Assembly: GCF_013359695.1 (NCBI RefSeq)
Contig: NZ_JABFMU010000011.1
Span: 1-64,000, forward strand
Source: Pseudomonas sp. C2B4
Lineage (GTDB): Bacteria; Pseudomonadota; Gammaproteobacteria; Pseudomonadales; Pseudomonadaceae
DNA length: 64,000 nt
Direction: 5' to 3'
The position numbers and the translations under genes are program-made. The notes under the pieces are model-generated. The model saw only the letters and a list, made by a program, of their open reading frames with translations. It was not told the origin of the DNA and did no database searches. Shown in pieces: positions 1 through 8,819 of this stretch; the stretch's first letter is position 1, and each line of letters begins with the position of its first letter.

Positions 1-315
1 GTTCATCCGGGGATGGGCGCGCAGCGCCGTTCGACGCAGTTGAACACGCTGCATGTAGGTGCAGCGAAGCAAACCGGAGGGCAGTGTCCCCGGATGAATG
101 CCGGAGCGAAGGAACCCCGAGCCTCAGCGAGGGGCCGGACGCTCGGGGCGAGACCTTTGGTTCCTTTGGGCTGGGCCGGCACTCCGGCGTTTGCCAAAGG
201 GACTCGCCGTAAGGGCGAAACCCTAAGTGGCCGTTACCGCAGCAATGGATATGTACTCGATCAACAAAAGACAGGTCGGCTGTCAGGCCGCCTACGAAAA
301 ACGATTCGCAGAACG
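1..315. repeat. Non-coding stretch resembling a dispersed Pseudomonas intergenic element
   Basis: No convincing gene is seen here. The open frames in both directions are arginine/proline rich and have no ribosome-binding site. The stretch contains nested short inverted repeats (for example GCCGGAG near 103 and CTCCGGC near 182, and GGTTCC/GGAACC blocks). From memory it resembles multicopy intergenic sequence in fluorescent pseudomonads; copy number cannot be tested within this window. Confidence 0.35.
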
Positions 316-352
316 CAAAAAAAGCCCGGGCAAGCGCGACCACGCTTCCCGG
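316..352 (-). terminator. Rho-independent terminator after gudD
   Basis: On the minus strand a GC-rich stem (CCGGGAAGCG pairing with CGCTTGCCCGG, one bulged base) is followed by seven T residues (A run at 317-323 on the plus strand). It lies 37 bases beyond the gudD stop and ends the glucarate operon. Confidence 0.8.
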
Positions 353-388
353 ACCAAAGGTTGCTACATGCTCATCTAAACCCTGCCA

Positions 389-1663
389 TCAAAACCGTGG
401 CTTGACCGCCTTCCAGTCCGGTTTGTATCGCTGCATCTGCTTCACGTCATCGCGCTGACGAATCCCGCACGTCAGGTACTGATCATGCAGCTTGCCCAAT
501 TGATCGTGGTCCAGCTCCAGGCCCAGCCCCGGCGCCCGGGTGATTTTCACGCAGCCGTCGACGATCGGCAGCTTGCCGCCCTTGATCACCTCTTCGTCCG
601 GTTCCTGCCATGGGTAATGGGTGTCGCAGGCGTAATCGAGGTTGGGCACCGAGGCGGCGACATGGGCCATGGCCATCAGGCTGATGCCCAGGTGCGAGTT
701 GGAGTGCATGGACACCCCCAGGCCAAAGGTTTCGCACATTTTCGCCAGTGCCTGGGTATCGCGCAGGCCACCCCAGTAATGGTGGTCGGCAAGGACGATC
801 TGCACGCTGTCCTGCGCCACGCTGCGACGGAACTCGTCGAAGTCGGTGATCACCATGTTGGTCGCCAGCGGCAGACCAGTACGCTTGTGCAGTTCGGCCA
901 TGCCCTCCAGGCCAGGCGTCGGGTCTTCGTAGTACTGCAGGTCATCGCCCAGCAACTCGGCCATGCGGATCGAGGTTTCCAGCGACCAGTTGCCGTTCGG
1001 GTCGATGCGCAGTGGATAGCCGGGAAAAGCCTTTTTCAGCGCCTTGATGCACGACACTTCGTGCTCCGGCGGCAGCGTGCCAGCCTTGAGCTTGATGCTC
1101 TTGAAGCCGTAGGCCTCAATCATCCGCCGCGCCTGGGCAACGATCTGCTCTTCGTTCAGCGCCTCGCCCCAGTTGTCAGGCTTGTAGGGCGAATCCACGT
1201 GCTGGGCGTATTTGAAGAACAGATAGGCACTGAACGGGATCTCGTCGCGGATCGCCCCACCCAGCAAGTCCACCAACGGCACGTTCAGGTAGTGCGCTTG
1301 CAGGTCCAGAAATGCCACTTCGAACGCCGAATAGGCATTGCTCACCGCCTTGCTGGCATGGGAACCGGGGGCCAGTTCCGCGCCGGCCAGGCTGGCCGGT
1401 TTGTTCGCCGCCACCGTCGCCTTAACGATGGCACGCAGTTGATTGAGGTTGAACGGATCTAACCCGATCAGCTGACTTTGCAGTTGCTGCTGGATCGCCA
1501 GCGCCGGGGCGTCACCGTAACTTTCACCCAGACCGATGTAGCCATTGTCGCTTTCGATCTCGATGATCGAGCGCAGCGCGAAGGGTTCATGAATGCCGCT
1601 GGCGTTGAGCAAGGGCGGATCACGGAAGGCGATGGGGGTGACGGTGACTCGTTTGATTTTCAA
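389..1663 (-). CDS. gudD: Glucarate dehydratase (enolase superfamily)
   Basis: The protein has 424 residues and should dehydrate D-glucarate to 5-keto-4-deoxy-D-glucarate in the cytosol. Enolase-superfamily landmarks are in order: the KLK base motif near residues 191-193, metal ligands D221 (RIDPNGNW), E246 (YYEDP) and N269 (ATNMVITDFDE), and the catalytic His in MHSNSHLGIS near 320. That set fits the GlucD branch, not mandelate racemase or muconate enzymes. The start overlaps the stop of the upstream transporter gene by an ATGA, so the two are translationally coupled. The kdgD and semialdehyde dehydrogenase genes that normally complete the pathway are not adjacent. Galactarate activity cannot be excluded from sequence alone. 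Confidence 0.93.
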   Translation of the reverse strand: MKIKRVTVTPIAFRDPPLLNASGIHEPFALRSIIEIESDNGYIGLGESYGDAPALAIQQQLQSQLIGLDPFNLNQLRAIVKATVAANKPASLAGAELAPGSHASKAVSNAYSAFEVAFLDLQAHYLNVPLVDLLGGAIRDEIPFSAYLFFKYAQHVDSPYKPDNWGEALNEEQIVAQARRMIEAYGFKSIKLKAGTLPPEHEVSCIKALKKAFPGYPLRIDPNGNWSLETSIRMAELLGDDLQYYEDPTPGLEGMAELHKRTGLPLATNMVITDFDEFRRSVAQDSVQIVLADHHYWGGLRDTQALAKMCETFGLGVSMHSNSHLGISLMAMAHVAASVPNLDYACDTHYPWQEPDEEVIKGGKLPIVDGCVKITRAPGLGLELDHDQLGKLHDQYLTCGIRQRDDVKQMQRYKPDWKAVKPRF

Positions 1664-3045
1664 GAGGCTGCTCCCGTTGGATCAGATTTCAGGGCTTGAT
1701 GACTGACTGGCTTTTTTACATCGGCACCTTCCACCGGCGAACGCAATGGGGTGCCACGGGGTGCGGTGCGGGCGAAGAAGATCACCACGGCGGCCACCAG
1801 CGACGTGGCGGCCAGGCCGTACAGCCCGCCCTCGATGGAACCGGTGGTTTGCTCCAGGAAGCCAAACGCGGTCGGGGCCACAAAACCGCCGAGGTTGCCG
1901 ATGGAGTTGATCAGGGCGATCACCGCTGCGGCGATGCGGGCATCCAGATAGCCTTGCGGAATTGGCCAGAACAACGCCGAGGCCGCCTTGAAGCCGATCG
2001 CGGCAAAGCAGATGGCGACGAAGGCGAAGACCGGGCCGCCGGTGGTGGACATGAACATGCCGAACGAGGCGATCACCAGGGTCACCGCGACCCAGGCCTG
2101 CTGGTATTTCCATTTGCTGGCCAGGGCGGCAAAGCCGTACATCGCGACGATGGAGATGATCCACGGAATCGAGTTGAACAGGCCGACCTGGAAGTCTCCG
2201 AGGTTGCCCATCTTCTTGATCATGCTCGGCAGCCAGAACGTGGCGCCGTAGATGGTCAGGGCGATGGAGAAGTAGATGAAGCAGAACAGCGCAATCTGTT
2301 TGTCGGCCAGCAACTTGAACATCGATGGCTTGACCGTCCGGGTGGCGTCACGGGCCTGCTGTTCCAGTTCGATGGCAGCGATAAGCGCGGTCTTTTCTTC
2401 CTCGCTGAGCCACTTGGCTTCCCGTGGATGGGATTGCAGCCAAAACCAGACAAAACCGCAGAGGGCGATGGAGGCGAAGCCTTCGATCAGAAACATCCAC
2501 TGCCAGCCATGCAGGCTCAAACCGTTGATGTGCAGCAGCGCGCCAGACACCGGACCGGAAATCACCGACGCAATGGCCGAGCCACTGAGGAAAATCGCCA
2601 TGGCCTTGCCGCGTTCGGTCGATGGCAGCCATTGGGTGAAGTAGTAAATGATGCCGGGAAAGAAGCCGGCTTCAGCGGCGCCAAGGATAAAGCGCAGCAC
2701 ATAGAAGCTGGTTTCACCCTGCACGAAGGCCATCGCCATCGCCGCGGCGCCCCAGGTGAACATGATCCGCGTCAGCCAGGCGCGGGCGCCGTAGCGTTGC
2801 AGCAGCAGGTTGGACGGCACCTCGAAAATCGCGTAGCCGATAAAGAACAGTCCGGCACCCAGGCCATAGGCGGCAGCGCCGATGCCCAGATCGGTTTCCA
2901 TGTGGCTGCGCACGAAGCCGATGTTGACCCGGTCGATGTAGTTGACGATGAACATGATCACGAACAGCGGCAGCACGTGGCGCTTGACCTTGGCGGCAGC
3001 GCGGGCGAGCACGTTCGGGTCGGGTGGATTCTGGTGGGTTTTCAA
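1660..3045 (-). CDS. MFS transporter, anion:cation symporter family, probable glucarate uptake
   Basis: About 461 residues with twelve hydrophobic segments. Family marks are the segment YIDRVNIGF after TM1 and RFILGAAEAGFFPG, typical of the ACS branch (GudP, TtuB, phthalate and tartrate carriers). It sits in the inner membrane. The linked gudD makes D-glucarate or galactarate the likely substrate. I prefer the TTG start at 3045, which has GGGAG seven bases upstream; an in-frame ATG at 3114 exists but would run into the divergent promoter region. The C-terminus overlaps the gudD start by four bases. Confidence 0.88.
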   Translation of the reverse strand: MKTHQNPPDPNVLARAAAKVKRHVLPLFVIMFIVNYIDRVNIGFVRSHMETDLGIGAAAYGLGAGLFFIGYAIFEVPSNLLLQRYGARAWLTRIMFTWGAAAMAMAFVQGETSFYVLRFILGAAEAGFFPGIIYYFTQWLPSTERGKAMAIFLSGSAIASVISGPVSGALLHINGLSLHGWQWMFLIEGFASIALCGFVWFWLQSHPREAKWLSEEEKTALIAAIELEQQARDATRTVKPSMFKLLADKQIALFCFIYFSIALTIYGATFWLPSMIKKMGNLGDFQVGLFNSIPWIISIVAMYGFAALASKWKYQQAWVAVTLVIASFGMFMSTTGGPVFAFVAICFAAIGFKAASALFWPIPQGYLDARIAAAVIALINSIGNLGGFVAPTAFGFLEQTTGSIEGGLYGLAATSLVAAVVIFFARTAPRGTPLRSPVEGADVKKPVSHQALKSDPTGAAS

Positions 3046-3143
3046 GGGGCGACTCCCGTTCTTTGTTTTATTTGGGATGACTTTTAGGCCTGGGCCGATG
3101 ATGGACGCCCGCATTGATCCCGTCTAATCTAACTTGGCATTCG

Positions 3144-3166
3144 ATTGATACCTGGATTAGATCAAT
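3144..3166 (+). promoter_or_regulatory. LysR-type operator, ATTGAT-N11-ATCAAT
   Basis: A perfect 6-bp inverted repeat with an 11-base spacer spans 3144-3149 and 3161-3166. This is the classic T-N11-A LysR box with extended arms. It ends inside the ATG of the lysR gene and lies 98 bases upstream of the transporter start, as expected for an autoregulated divergent LysR promoter. Confidence 0.75.
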
Positions 3167-4067
3167 GTTCGAACTGACCCAACTGCGCTGCTTTACCACC
3201 GTGGCCACGGAACTGAATTTCCGCCGTGCCGCCGAACGGCTGAACATGACCCAGCCGCCGCTCAGCCGGCAGATTCAGCTGCTGGAGCATCACCTGGGCG
3301 TCGAGTTGTTCACCCGCAGTACCCGCAGCGTCGCCCTCACCGCTGCCGGGCGGGCGTTCTTCATCGAAGCGCAGAACCTGCTGGAGCGTGCCCAGCAAGC
3401 CGCGGTCACCGCCCGGCGTTTTGCCGAGGGCGATATCGGTTCGGTCAATATCAGCTTCGTCGGCAGCGCGGTCTACGAGTTCCTGCCCAAAGTCATTGCC
3501 GAGGCACGACTGACTCAGCCCCACGTCAAAATCGACCTGTCGGAGATGAACACCTACCAGCAACACGAAGCCCTGCGCGCCCGCCGCATCGACCTGGGCA
3601 TCGTCCGCGCGCCGTTGCTGGAGCCCGGCTACTCCACCGAATGCCTGGTGCGCGAGCCCTTCGTGCTCGCGGTGCCCAGCACCCATCGGCTTGCCTGCAG
3701 CGAAACCGTGTCGGTCAAGGACCTCGATGGCCAGCCTTTCCTCATGTATTCCCACGCCGCCTACCCGCCCTTCAACGAACTGCTGACCGGCATGCTGCGT
3801 TCGGCCCGCGTCGCCCCGGACTACGTGCAATGGCTCGGCTCGTCCCTGACCATCCTTGCCCTGGTCAACGCTGCCATGGGCCTGGCCCTGGTACCCCGTT
3901 GCGCCAGCAGCGTGGTGTTCAAGAACGTGGTGTTTCGCGATATCGACCTGGGCGAAGGGGTGCAAAGCGAGTTGCATCTGATCTGGCGCGAGAACAACGA
4001 CAACCCGGCGTTCGCGATGCTGCTGGAGGGGATTCGGCGGGCGGTGCGTGAGGGGTGGGGAGCATAA
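3165..4067 (+). CDS. LysR-family regulator of the glucarate operon
   Basis: 300 residues. An N-terminal winged helix (ELTQLRCFTTVATELNFRRAAERLNMTQPPLSRQ) is followed by a type-2 periplasmic-binding-like effector domain from about residue 90. It is divergent from the MFS-gudD operon with a LysR box between them, so it probably activates that operon in response to glucarate or a pathway intermediate. The start at 3165 gives the standard N-terminus; an upstream ATG at 3114 would add 17 unlikely residues and cover the operator. Confidence 0.9.
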   Translation: MFELTQLRCFTTVATELNFRRAAERLNMTQPPLSRQIQLLEHHLGVELFTRSTRSVALTAAGRAFFIEAQNLLERAQQAAVTARRFAEGDIGSVNISFVGSAVYEFLPKVIAEARLTQPHVKIDLSEMNTYQQHEALRARRIDLGIVRAPLLEPGYSTECLVREPFVLAVPSTHRLACSETVSVKDLDGQPFLMYSHAAYPPFNELLTGMLRSARVAPDYVQWLGSSLTILALVNAAMGLALVPRCASSVVFKNVVFRDIDLGEGVQSELHLIWRENNDNPAFAMLLEGIRRAVREGWGA

Positions 4068-4103
4068 GTCATGAGCACAAATCTCGACGGCAACGCAATC
4101 CCC

Positions 4104-4203
4104 TGTAGGAGCGAGCCTGCTCGCGATGGTGGTCAACGATGACGCGGGACGTCTGACTCACCTCGGTGCCCTCAGGCTTTTCGCGAGCAGGCTCGCTCCT
4201 ACA
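4104..4203. repeat. REPIN (REP doublet)
   Basis: Inverted arms TGTAGGAGCGAGCCTGCTCG and its complement flank about 50 bases of unrelated spacer. This is the commonest intergenic repeat of the window. It lies between lysR and the nitrate reductase promoter. Confidence 0.9.
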
Positions 4204-4328
4204 GTAATTGCAGGCTTGCCATGCGCTGGTGCATCCAGCCTGAGCATCGCGATAAAAAAGTGCACACATCGGTCGCACTGTCACCGCAGGCAGGCTCGAA
4301 AGCCCCGGCAGCGCTGCCTGGCAGCTTC

Positions 4329-4344
4329 TGGCCCGCCCCTTGCA
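4329..4344 (+). promoter_or_regulatory. Sigma-54 promoter of nitrate reductase gene
   Basis: TGGCCCGCCCCTTGCA matches TGGCACG-N4-TTGCW. The GG at 4330-4331 and GC at 4342-4343 have exactly ten bases between them. It predicts a start of transcription near 4355 and nitrogen-limitation control through NtrC. Confidence 0.8.
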
Positions 4345-4356
4345 ATCACCCTCTAC

Positions 4357-4435
4357 GCAGTCAACGCAGATTGCACCTATACGACAAAGGCGCCGTGTAG
4401 CCCCCGTTCCGACGGAGGGCCGCATGGCGCCTTTT
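4357..4435 (+). promoter_or_regulatory. ANTAR-type antitermination leader with intrinsic terminator
   Basis: Two small hairpins stand just after the predicted transcription start. P1 is GCAGTC-(AACGCA)-GATTGC at 4357-4374. P2 is TATACGAC-(AAAGGC)-GCCGTGTA at 4378-4399, with one mismatch. Both loops are hexaloops with A at position 1 and G at position 4, three bases apart, as the ANTAR consensus requires. P2 shares bases with an intrinsic terminator: AAAGGCGCC at 4386-4394 pairs with GGCGCCTTT at 4426-4434, with an inner CCCCCGT/ACGGAGGG stem and a T run. The P2 and terminator folds exclude each other. NasT in pseudomonads is the expected ligand, but no nasST lies in this window. Confidence 0.75.
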
Positions 4436-4474
4436 GCGTTTCTGAATTGATCAGGTGTTGGCAGGGTGTCGAGG

Positions 4475-7400
4475 ATGGCAGACAAAACCGTACGCAGCGT
4501 GTGTCCCTTCTGTGGCGTGGGTTGCGGCATCGTCATGCAAGTCGAAGGCAATCGGGTGGTCAAGGTGGTTGGCGACAAGGCCCACCCGACCAACTTCGGT
4601 CGGCTCTGTACCAAAGGCACGACCTGCGGGCAGGCGATTGCCGAGTCCGGCCGCATGGAAAACGCTTTCCTGCGTCAGGCGCGCAATCAGGAACCGGTGC
4701 AGGTCGCGATGGACAAGGCCCTCAGCGAAACGGCAAGAAGACTGCGCGGCATCCTCGATACCCATGGGCCCGAGGCTCTGTCGTTCTATGTCTCGGGCCA
4801 GATGTCGCTGGAAGCGCAGTACCTGATCAACAAACTGGCCAAGGGGTTCGTGCGCACCAACAACATCGAATCCAATTCGCGCCTGTGCATGGCCAGCGCG
4901 GGCAGCGGCTACAAGCTTTCGCTCGGTTCGGACGGGCCACCGGGTTCCTATCAGGACTTCGACAAGGCCGACCTGTTCTTCGTGATCGGCGCCAACATGG
5001 CCGACTGTCACCCGATCCTGTTCCTGCGCATGATGGATCGGGTCAAGGCCGGGGCCAAATTGATCGTGGTCGATCCCCGGCGCAGTGCCACGGCGGACAA
5101 GGCCGACTTGTTCCTGCAAATACAACCGGGTACCGACCTGGCCTTGCTCAACGGCTTGCTGCATTTGCTGGTTAAAAATGGCCATACCGACCCGGACTTC
5201 ATCGCCGCCTTCACCGAAGGCTGGGAAGCCATGCCGGGCTTCCTCGAGGACTACCCGCCGGCAAAAGTCGCACAGCTCACCGGCCTCGCCGAGGCGGACA
5301 TACGTCAGGCGGCGCAATGGATCGGCGAGGCCGCCGAGTGGATGAGTTGCTGGACCATGGGCCTGAACCAAAGCACCCACGGCACCTGGAATACCAATGC
5401 CCTGTGCAACCTGCACCTGGCTACCGGCGCGATTTGCCGGCCCGGCAGCGGGCCGTTTTCCCTGACCGGGCAACCCAATGCCATGGGCGGTCGGGAAATG
5501 GGCTACATGGGCCCCGGCCTGCCCGGCCAGCGCTCGGTGCTGGTCGAGGCGGACCGGGCGTTCATCGAGGACTTGTGGGACATCCCCCGCGACAGCCTGC
5601 CGCGCAGCGTCGGCGGTGGCACCGTGGACATGTTTGAGCAAATGGGTGCGGGCCGGATCAAGGCCTGCTGGATCATCTGCACCAATCCGGTGGCATCGGT
5701 GCCCAACCGCCGCAAAGTGATCGAAGGTTTGCAGGCCGCTGAACTGGTCATCACCCAGGATGCCTACCTCGACACCGAGACCAACCGTTACGCCGACATT
5801 CTCCTGCCCGGCGCACTCTGGGCCGAAGCCGAAGGGGTGATGATCAACTCCGAACGCAACCTGACCCTGATGCAACAGGCCGTGGCGCCGCCCGGCGAGG
5901 CGCTGGCCGACTGGCAGATCATCGCCCGGGTGGCGTGCGAAATGGGCTTTGCCGAGGCGTTCACCTACCGTTCCTCCGCTGAAGTGTTCGAAGAGATCAA
6001 ACGCGCCTGGAACCCCAAGACCGGCTACGACATTCGCGGCGCCAGCCATGCGCGCCTGCGGGAACAACCGCTGCAATGGCCCTGCGCTGCGGATGACGCC
6101 GAGGAGCGCAACCCGATTCGCTACCTCAACAATGGCGTCAGCCAGACCCTCAAGACCGAGACTGATGGCAGCCAGCCGGCCATCGTGTTCGCCACCGAAC
6201 ATGGCAAGGGTATCTTCCTCGCTCGTCCGCACCTGCCACCGGCGGAAATGCCCGACGAGCAATTTCCCTTCGTCCTCAACACCGGCCGCTTGCAACACCA
6301 GTGGCACACCCTGACCAAGACCGGCAAGGTCGCGACGCTGAACAAGCTCAATCCCGGTCCCTTCGTCGAGATCCATCCGGAAGATGCCGCCAGTTTTGGC
6401 ATTCGCGACAAGGACCACGTCGAAGTGCGTTCGCTGCGCGGCCGGGCTGTATTGCCGGCGGTGGTGACCGATCGGGTGCGTCAGGGCAATTGTTTTGCGC
6501 CCTTTCACTGGAACGACGTGTTCGGTGAAAACCTGGCGATCAATGCGGTCACCCATGATGCGGTCGACCCGATTTCGCTGCAGCCTGAATTCAAGTTCTG
6601 CGCCGTCGCCCTGCAACGGGTCGAACTGATCGAGCACCAGTTCCTTGAAGTGCCCGCGCCGGCTGAAGAACCTCTCCCCGTTTCCCCTTTGCCAGAGGAA
6701 CTCGCCATGTCGAGCATCGAGGCCTTTGCCGATATCGTCGGTGTCAGTCGCCTGCCCTCGCCTGCGTTGAATGAACAGGAACGCCTGTACCTCGCCGGTT
6801 TCGTCAGTGGCCTGCAATCCACGGCGGGCCGGCAGGCGAGCGGCGTGCCAGTGCTGCCGGGCAACGCCCCCATGGCCAGCGAGACGCGGCTATGGCTGGA
6901 CGGTGTGTTGGGCGGGTTGTTCAGCCGGGTCGAGACCACTGCTCCCGCCCTCGCCGCCAGCCACGAACCCTCCGTAAGCCCACCGACGGTGACCCTGTTG
7001 TGGGCCTCGCAAACGGGCAATGCCGAAGCCTTGGCTGAGCGTTTCGCCAGCCGTTTACGCGACGCCGGCATCGTCGTCGAGCTGAGCGCGATGGCCGATT
7101 TCCCGGCCAGCAGACTGACCAGCACGCAAACCCTGGCCGTGATCAGCAGCACCTTCGGTGACGGCGATCCGCCGGACAATGGCGAAGGCTTCTGGCACAG
7201 CTTGAGCCGTGCCGAGACACGCCTGGAGTCCCTGCGCTTCGCGGTACTGGCCCTGGGCGATCCCAACTATGACCAGTTCTGCCAGCACGGCAAAAAGCTT
7301 GATCAGCGTCTCGAGGCACTGGGCGCCACGCGACTGCTGGAGCGAGTCGATTGCGATACTGAATTCGAGGCTCGCGCCGACCAATGGATAGCCGACCTTC

Positions 7401-8569
7401 TGAAAACCCTGCAACCGGCAACGATCGAGCCAGCAGCCGTTACTGTCGCCAGCCCCGCCAACTCACCGTGCAAGGCCAAACCCTACGCCTCGCGCTTGCT
7501 GAGCAACCTGCACCTGAACCAGCAAAGCGCCAACAAGGAAACCCGCATGTTTTCCCTGGCGCTGGCCGATTCCGGGCTTCACTACGAAGCCGGCGATGCC
7601 TTGGGCGTGATTCCGCGCAACTGCCCGGAACTGGTCGGCGAGATGCTGGAACTGACGCGCCTGGGCGCCGACACCCCCGTTCACGTCGACAAAGTCGGTG
7701 ACCTGCCATTACACCAGGCGCTGACTGAACACTTCGAAATCGCCCGCCCCAGCAGCGACACCCTGGCGTTCATCGCCGAACGCAGCCGCAACCCGGCGTT
7801 GAAACAACTGCTGGGCAGCGAGCGCAAGGCTGAGTTGAAAGACTGGCTCTGGGGCCGGCAACTGGCCGACGTGTTGCAGGCGTTTCCGGTCGACTGCTCG
7901 GCCGGCGAGCTGCTGGGCACCCTCAAGCGCCTGCAACCACGGCTGTATTCCATTTCCTCCAGCCCCAAGGCGCATCCGCAGGAAGTTCATCTCACGGTGG
8001 CCGCCGTGCGCTATGGCAAGCGCAAAGGTGTGTCCTCGACCTTCCTCGCCGACCGCGCCGAAAACAGCACCGTGCCGGTGTTCGTGCAACAGTCGAAGCA
8101 TTTTCGCGCACCGGTCGATGGCGACCTGCCGATGATCATGATCGGCCCCGGCACGGGCGTCGCGCCGTTTCGCGCCTTCCTCCAGGAACGTCGCGCACGG
8201 GGTGACCAGGGCAAGAACTGGCTGTTCTTCGGCGAGCAGCACGCCGCCAGCGATTTTTACTACCGCGATGAACTGCAAGGCATGCAACGCGATGGCCTGC
8301 TGACTGAACTCAGCCTGGCCTTCTCCCGCGATCAGGCGCAGAAGGTCTACGTGCAGGACCGCATTCGCGAACAAGGGGCCGAACTGTGGCGCTGGCTGCA
8401 GGAAGGTGCGCAGTTGTACATCTGCGGGGATGCCAGTTGCATGGCCAGGGACGTCGACCAGGCCCTGCGCCGGATCGCCCAGGACCATGGCGGATTGTGC
8501 ACCGAAGGCGCTGCGGACTACTGGCGGCAGTTGAGCGAGCAGAAGCGTTATCTGCGGGATGTTTACTGA
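4475..8569 (+). CDS. Assimilatory nitrate reductase fused to NADPH flavoprotein
   Basis: A two-part cytosolic enzyme of about 1364 residues for nitrate to nitrite. The N-terminal half is a molybdopterin oxidoreductase with one [4Fe-4S] motif (C10, C13, C17, C45) and a C-terminal molybdopterin dinucleotide-binding domain near residues 590-700. The rest resembles CysJ: a flavodoxin domain near 835-975 (LLWASQTGNAEALAERF), an FAD domain with RLYSISSSP near 1155, and an NADPH site GPGTGVAPFRAF near 1224. The fusion should pass electrons NADPH-FAD-FMN-[4Fe-4S]-Mo, so no separate reductase subunit is needed. No nirBD is adjacent. ATG at 4475 is preferred; a GTG at 4466 is in frame. Control is by sigma-54 and the leader upstream. 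Confidence 0.92.
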   Translation: MADKTVRSVCPFCGVGCGIVMQVEGNRVVKVVGDKAHPTNFGRLCTKGTTCGQAIAESGRMENAFLRQARNQEPVQVAMDKALSETARRLRGILDTHGPEALSFYVSGQMSLEAQYLINKLAKGFVRTNNIESNSRLCMASAGSGYKLSLGSDGPPGSYQDFDKADLFFVIGANMADCHPILFLRMMDRVKAGAKLIVVDPRRSATADKADLFLQIQPGTDLALLNGLLHLLVKNGHTDPDFIAAFTEGWEAMPGFLEDYPPAKVAQLTGLAEADIRQAAQWIGEAAEWMSCWTMGLNQSTHGTWNTNALCNLHLATGAICRPGSGPFSLTGQPNAMGGREMGYMGPGLPGQRSVLVEADRAFIEDLWDIPRDSLPRSVGGGTVDMFEQMGAGRIKACWIICTNPVASVPNRRKVIEGLQAAELVITQDAYLDTETNRYADILLPGALWAEAEGVMINSERNLTLMQQAVAPPGEALADWQIIARVACEMGFAEAFTYRSSAEVFEEIKRAWNPKTGYDIRGASHARLREQPLQWPCAADDAEERNPIRYLNNGVSQTLKTETDGSQPAIVFATEHGKGIFLARPHLPPAEMPDEQFPFVLNTGRLQHQWHTLTKTGKVATLNKLNPGPFVEIHPEDAASFGIRDKDHVEVRSLRGRAVLPAVVTDRVRQGNCFAPFHWNDVFGENLAINAVTHDAVDPISLQPEFKFCAVALQRVELIEHQFLEVPAPAEEPLPVSPLPEELAMSSIEAFADIVGVSRLPSPALNEQERLYLAGFVSGLQSTAGRQASGVPVLPGNAPMASETRLWLDGVLGGLFSRVETTAPALAASHEPSVSPPTVTLLWASQTGNAEALAERFASRLRDAGIVVELSAMADFPASRLTSTQTLAVISSTFGDGDPPDNGEGFWHSLSRAETRLESLRFAVLALGDPNYDQFCQHGKKLDQRLEALGATRLLERVDCDTEFEARADQWIADLLKTLQPATIEPAAVTVASPANSPCKAKPYASRLLSNLHLNQQSANKETRMFSLALADSGLHYEAGDALGVIPRNCPELVGEMLELTRLGADTPVHVDKVGDLPLHQALTEHFEIARPSSDTLAFIAERSRNPALKQLLGSERKAELKDWLWGRQLADVLQAFPVDCSAGELLGTLKRLQPRLYSISSSPKAHPQEVHLTVAAVRYGKRKGVSSTFLADRAENSTVPVFVQQSKHFRAPVDGDLPMIMIGPGTGVAPFRAFLQERRARGDQGKNWLFFGEQHAASDFYYRDELQGMQRDGLLTELSLAFSRDQAQKVYVQDRIREQGAELWRWLQEGAQLYICGDASCMARDVDQALRRIAQDHGGLCTEGAADYWRQLSEQKRYLRDVY

Positions 8570-8608
8570 CGAAGGCGTGTCAGTCGACACCCATGCATCT
8601 GACACTCC

Positions 8609-8699
8609 ATCGCGGGCAAGCCACGCTCCCACAGGGTTCAAGTCGATCCGTCATTTCGTGATCGACGCGAAACCTTTGGGAGCGTGGCTTGCCCGCGAT
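8609..8699. repeat. REP pair, CGCGGGCAAGCCACGCTCCC family, reversed orientation
   Basis: Arms at 8609-8631 and 8677-8699 are perfect 23-bp complements. The core differs from the main REPIN family (CAAGCCACG instead of GCAGGCTCG) and the arms face the other way round. The pair lies in the gap after the nitrate reductase gene. Confidence 0.85.
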
Positions 8700-8819
8700 G
8701 AGGCCTGCCGATTCAGCAAAGATCCCGACCGTTGATCCGAGACTTCGCCCTCGCCCAATAAAAACATATTTTCATGCTTTAATTGATATTGTCGTTCTCA
8801 CCAACACGAGGGTGCCGTC

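Noticed and set aside
13..405. A 130-codon frame at the left edge
   Set aside because: It runs into the gudD terminator and the end of gudD, is basic and low-complexity, and lacks a ribosome site.
3046..3114. N-terminal extension of the MFS transporter to ATG 3114
   Set aside because: The added residues do not look like the family, and the TTG at 3045 has a good ribosome site, though the longer form is not strictly excluded.
4341..4374. TGCAATC...GATTGCA inverted repeat as a leader hairpin of the nitrate reductase transcript
   Set aside because: Its left arm is part of the -12 promoter element and would not be transcribed; the P1 hairpin at 4357-4374 explains the right arm better.
4451..6817. 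A 788-codon open frame on the minus strand opposite the nitrate reductase gene, and a 634-codon plus-strand frame at 43217-45121 opposite dmpN
   Set aside because: Both are Arg/His/Gln-rich shadows created by the high-GC third-position pattern of the true genes, with no ribosome site or recognisable motif.
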